Source of the DNA: Acidobacteriota bacterium | GTDB lineage: Bacteria; Acidobacteriota; UBA6911 | DNA: 6,811 bases | Direction: 5' to 3' | Assembly (NCBI GenBank): GCA_017860075.1 | Contig: JAFNAH010000073.1 | Span: 1 to 6,811, forward strand | Shown: one piece after another, positions 5,091 through 6,811 of the stretch | Numbering within the stretch: position 1 is the first letter of the stretch | Layout of the letters: each line of letters starts with the position of its first letter | Notes under the pieces: model-generated | Database searches by the model: none | What the model saw: the letters and a program-made list of their open reading frames with translations, nothing else | What the model was told of the DNA's origin: nothing | Position numbers and translations under genes: made by a program

Positions 5091-5741
5091 CTATTTGACG
5101 TAACCCCTTTTGATGGCATACTTTGTCAGCTCAGCCGTGCCTTTGAGCCTCAGTTTTTCCATGATCCTGGCGCGATGATGGTCCACTGTCCGGGCGCTGA
5201 TGAAGAGCAGTTCGGCAATTTCCCTGTTGGATCTTCCTTCGGCAATCAGCTTCAGCACTTCGATCTCCCGCGCGGTGAGTACGTCCATGTCGGGAATGCC
5301 GCGGTTCTCGCGGAATATCCTGACCCAGGCGTCTTTCAGTTCCACGCCGAGCAGTTCTGAAACGAATATTTCTCCCTTGCGGATACTTTCCAGAGCGGCA
5401 AACAGTGCCTTCGCGACATCTTCTTTCAGGAGGTAGCCGTTTGCGCCGGCGACAAACGCCTGCCGCAGGGAATCCTCATCCTTGTGCATCGTGAGCACGA
5501 GCACCTTCGTTTCCGGGCTGATGCTCTTGATGTCCCGGATCGCCTCTATGCCGCGGAGTTTCGGCATCGAGATGTCGAGAATGATCGCGTCCGGGGGAGT
5601 GCCGCGTTTGAGCATTGCGAGGAGTTCCAACCCGTCGCTCGCCTCACCGGCGATCTCGTATTCGGGGCGTTGCGCCAGAACCAGCTTGATTCCCTCGCGG
5701 ACCATGGCGTGGTCGTCAGCCAGGTAAATGCGGTAGCTCAC
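5091..5741 (-). CDS. NarL/LuxR-type response regulator, operon mate of the histidine kinase
   Basis: The protein has 216 residues from GTG 5741-5739, which overlaps the kinase stop as GTGA. GAAGGAG (complement of 5749-5755) lies 7 nt upstream, fixing the start. The receiver (1-122) has D9/D10, phosphoacceptor D56 in LDISMP, T84 and K106. The LuxR-type HTH (154-216) is canonical: LTAREIEVLKLIAEGRSN, then the recognition helix S-A-R-T-V-D-H-H-R-A-R-I-M-E-K-L and the closing helix TAELTKYAIKRGYV. Phosphorylation by the upstream kinase should promote dimerisation and DNA binding. It converges on the degenerate paralogue with 39 nt between stops, where only a weak GGGG/CCCC stem (5051-5054 with 5066-5069) is seen. 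Target genes cannot be read from the sequence. Confidence 0.95.
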   Translation of the reverse strand: MSYRIYLADDHAMVREGIKLVLAQRPEYEIAGEASDGLELLAMLKRGTPPDAIILDISMPKLRGIEAIRDIKSISPETKVLVLTMHKDEDSLRQAFVAGANGYLLKEDVAKALFAALESIRKGEIFVSELLGVELKDAWVRIFRENRGIPDMDVLTAREIEVLKLIAEGRSNREIAELLFISARTVDHHRARIMEKLRLKGTAELTKYAIKRGYVK

Positions 5742-6811
5742 TGCCGGGCTCCTTCGGGCGGGTTGACGGGAATCGCAAAACTCAGCCGCGTGCCGGCCCC
5801 CTTGCGGCTCCGGACTTCGAGCAGGCCGCCCAGCGTCCGCACGCGTTCTCTCATGATTGCCAGACCCAAACCCCGGCCCGGGCCTACTCGTCCGGACTCT
5901 GCCTCTTCGGTATCCATCCCCCTTCCGTTGTCCTGCAGGTCGAAGTGGATGTGACCGTCTCTCCTCTTGCCCGAGATTATCACTTCGGTTGCCCCCGAGT
6001 GTTTGATGATGTTGTTCAGCATCTCCTGGAACACCCGGTACAAAAGGAGGCGCGGCTGAGAACCAAGCAGATCGTCAACCTCCTCCAGTTCGGCCTTGAT
6101 CTGGATGTTGGTCGCCTTCATCGAGTCGCTGACGAGCCGGTGGAGAGCGGCGGTGATTCCGAGATTCTCGAGGCTTGAAGGGCACAGATCGCGGGAGAGG
6201 CGGCGCATATCCTCGATCACCTGGTCCACGTATGTGTCGGCGTTTCGGCAATGGTCCCTGATGATCTGCTCATCGGGCGGCAGCTTCATCTCGATGAGGC
6301 CTATCCGCAGTTTGATGAGAGTCAAAGCCTGTCCGAGCTCGTCGTGGAGTTCGTGCGAGATGCGCATGCGCTCCGTTTCCTGTGCGGTCAGGAGTTCGCT
6401 CGAGAGCCGCTGGAGCTCCTGCTGGTATTGCTTCAAAGCCTCCTCGGCCATCTTCTTTTCGACAATGACGTTGACGCTCGTGAGGAACCCGTTCAGCTGG
6501 TCGGCGTCATCCTGTGTGTACTCCTGCTCTTTGTTGGCGACCGCGGCGAGCAGAACGGTGCGGCCGTTACTTCGAATCGGGACCAGCAGGACACGCTTGA
6601 GCTCGATGTGCCCTTCAGGGATGCCCTTCTTCCCGGAATGTTCTGCCGAATAGTCGTTGACAATCAGGGGCCGGCCGGACCGGACCGCTTCCCCGAGCAA
6701 TCCGGCGGTCGCGACCGCATACTCCATGGTCGTGCCTGACATGCGACACTCCCCCAGGGTCTGCTGTGACCAGGAGTGGATTGTGACGACGGACTCATCG
6801 GCGTTGGGGAA
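5738..6811 (-). CDS. GAF-domain HisKA_3 sensor histidine kinase (5' partial)
   Basis: The frame stays open through the right edge: the 23 codons before the Met at 6742 encode a plausible GAF sequence (FPNADESVVTIHSW...), so that Met is internal. 357 residues are visible, numbered here from 6811. Residues about 1-115 are a GAF domain of the type with G-L-L-G-E-A-V-R-S-G-R-P, N-D-Y and P-E-G-H...R motifs and a VANKEQEYT strand. Residues 119-150 form a coiled-coil linker. The HisKA_3 dimerisation domain follows, with phosphoacceptor H156 in ELHDELGQ. The HATPase domain has its N box at 261-267 (FQEMLNN), DNGRGMD (294-300) and GRGLGLAIMRERV (313-325). No membrane helix is visible, so the seen part is cytosolic; an input or membrane region may lie upstream. 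It phosphorylates the downstream regulator, with which it overlaps by 4 nt. Confidence 0.95.
   Translation of the reverse strand, partial: FPNADESVVTIHSWSQQTLGECRMSGTTMEYAVATAGLLGEAVRSGRPLIVNDYSAEHSGKKGIPEGHIELKRVLLVPIRSNGRTVLLAAVANKEQEYTQDDADQLNGFLTSVNVIVEKKMAEEALKQYQQELQRLSSELLTAQETERMRISHELHDELGQALTLIKLRIGLIEMKLPPDEQIIRDHCRNADTYVDQVIEDMRRLSRDLCPSSLENLGITAALHRLVSDSMKATNIQIKAELEEVDDLLGSQPRLLLYRVFQEMLNNIIKHSGATEVIISGKRRDGHIHFDLQDNGRGMDTEEAESGRVGPGRGLGLAIMRERVRTLGGLLEVRSRKGAGTRLSFAIPVNPPEGARQ

Noticed and set aside
5020..5093. Frameshift explaining the short end of the plus-strand response regulator
   Set aside because: Reading the other two frames past LKG does not restore the missing final helix (no A-E-L-x-x-Y-A-I-like sequence), so a single indel is not supported.
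5738..6742. Histidine kinase starting at the Met at 6742
   Set aside because: The frame continues open to 6811 with GAF-like sequence, so this Met is internal and the gene is cut by the window.

Overview
This is a GC-rich bacterial chromosomal window with six complete or nearly complete protein genes plus one gene cut at each edge. The combination of a zinc-ribbon/RDD membrane protein with a long Pro-rich linker, an ECF sigma factor with zinc-finger anti-sigma, NarL-type two-component genes and a C-terminal fragment of a HExxH-type family reminds me of Acidobacteriota or a neighbouring soil/sediment phylum. That placement is an impression from protein style, not a database match. No RNA genes, insertion sequences, CRISPR arrays or phage genes are visible.

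Layout. (1) 1-809, plus strand: C-terminal part of an uncharacterised, probably metallopeptidase-like protein, with a perfect 17-bp palindrome at its 3' end. (2) 810-1096: gene-free gap between convergent genes, holding degenerate 6-bp-period repeats (TGGACN on one side, GTCCAN on the other) that form a long imperfect inverted repeat. (3) 1097-2161, minus strand: zinc-ribbon/RDD-domain membrane protein. (4) 2162-2277: divergent promoter region, with two outward-facing TG-N-TATACT extended -10 elements and a nested palindrome. (5) 2278-2619, plus strand: small membrane-anchored protein, possibly on a leaderless message. (6) 2626-4150, plus strand: ECF sigma factor and zinc-finger anti-sigma factor, overlapping by ATGA and preceded by a very good ECF-type promoter (GGAACCT-N15-GTCTAA), which suggests autoregulation. 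(7) 4151-4436: leader region with two tandem candidate housekeeping promoters sharing the -35 TTGTTAC, plus two hairpins. (8) 4437-5051, plus strand: NarL-like response regulator with a good receiver domain but an eroded, C-terminally shortened HTH. (9) 5091-6811, minus strand: a GAF/HisKA_3 histidine kinase (cut by the window end) and a complete NarL-type response regulator, overlapping by GTGA.

How the genes may work together. The window is mainly signal transduction. The sigma/anti-sigma pair looks like an envelope-stress-type switch: a membrane-anchored ZAS protein holds the sigma factor, and the sigma factor appears to drive its own operon. The anti-sigma carries an unusual TonB-C-like extracytoplasmic domain. 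The kinase and its operon-mate regulator form a standard phosphorelay pair. The convergent, degenerate regulator is closely similar in its receiver to that mate and could compete for the same kinase. The small membrane protein and the RDD protein share a divergent promoter region and may be co-controlled, but their functions are unknown.
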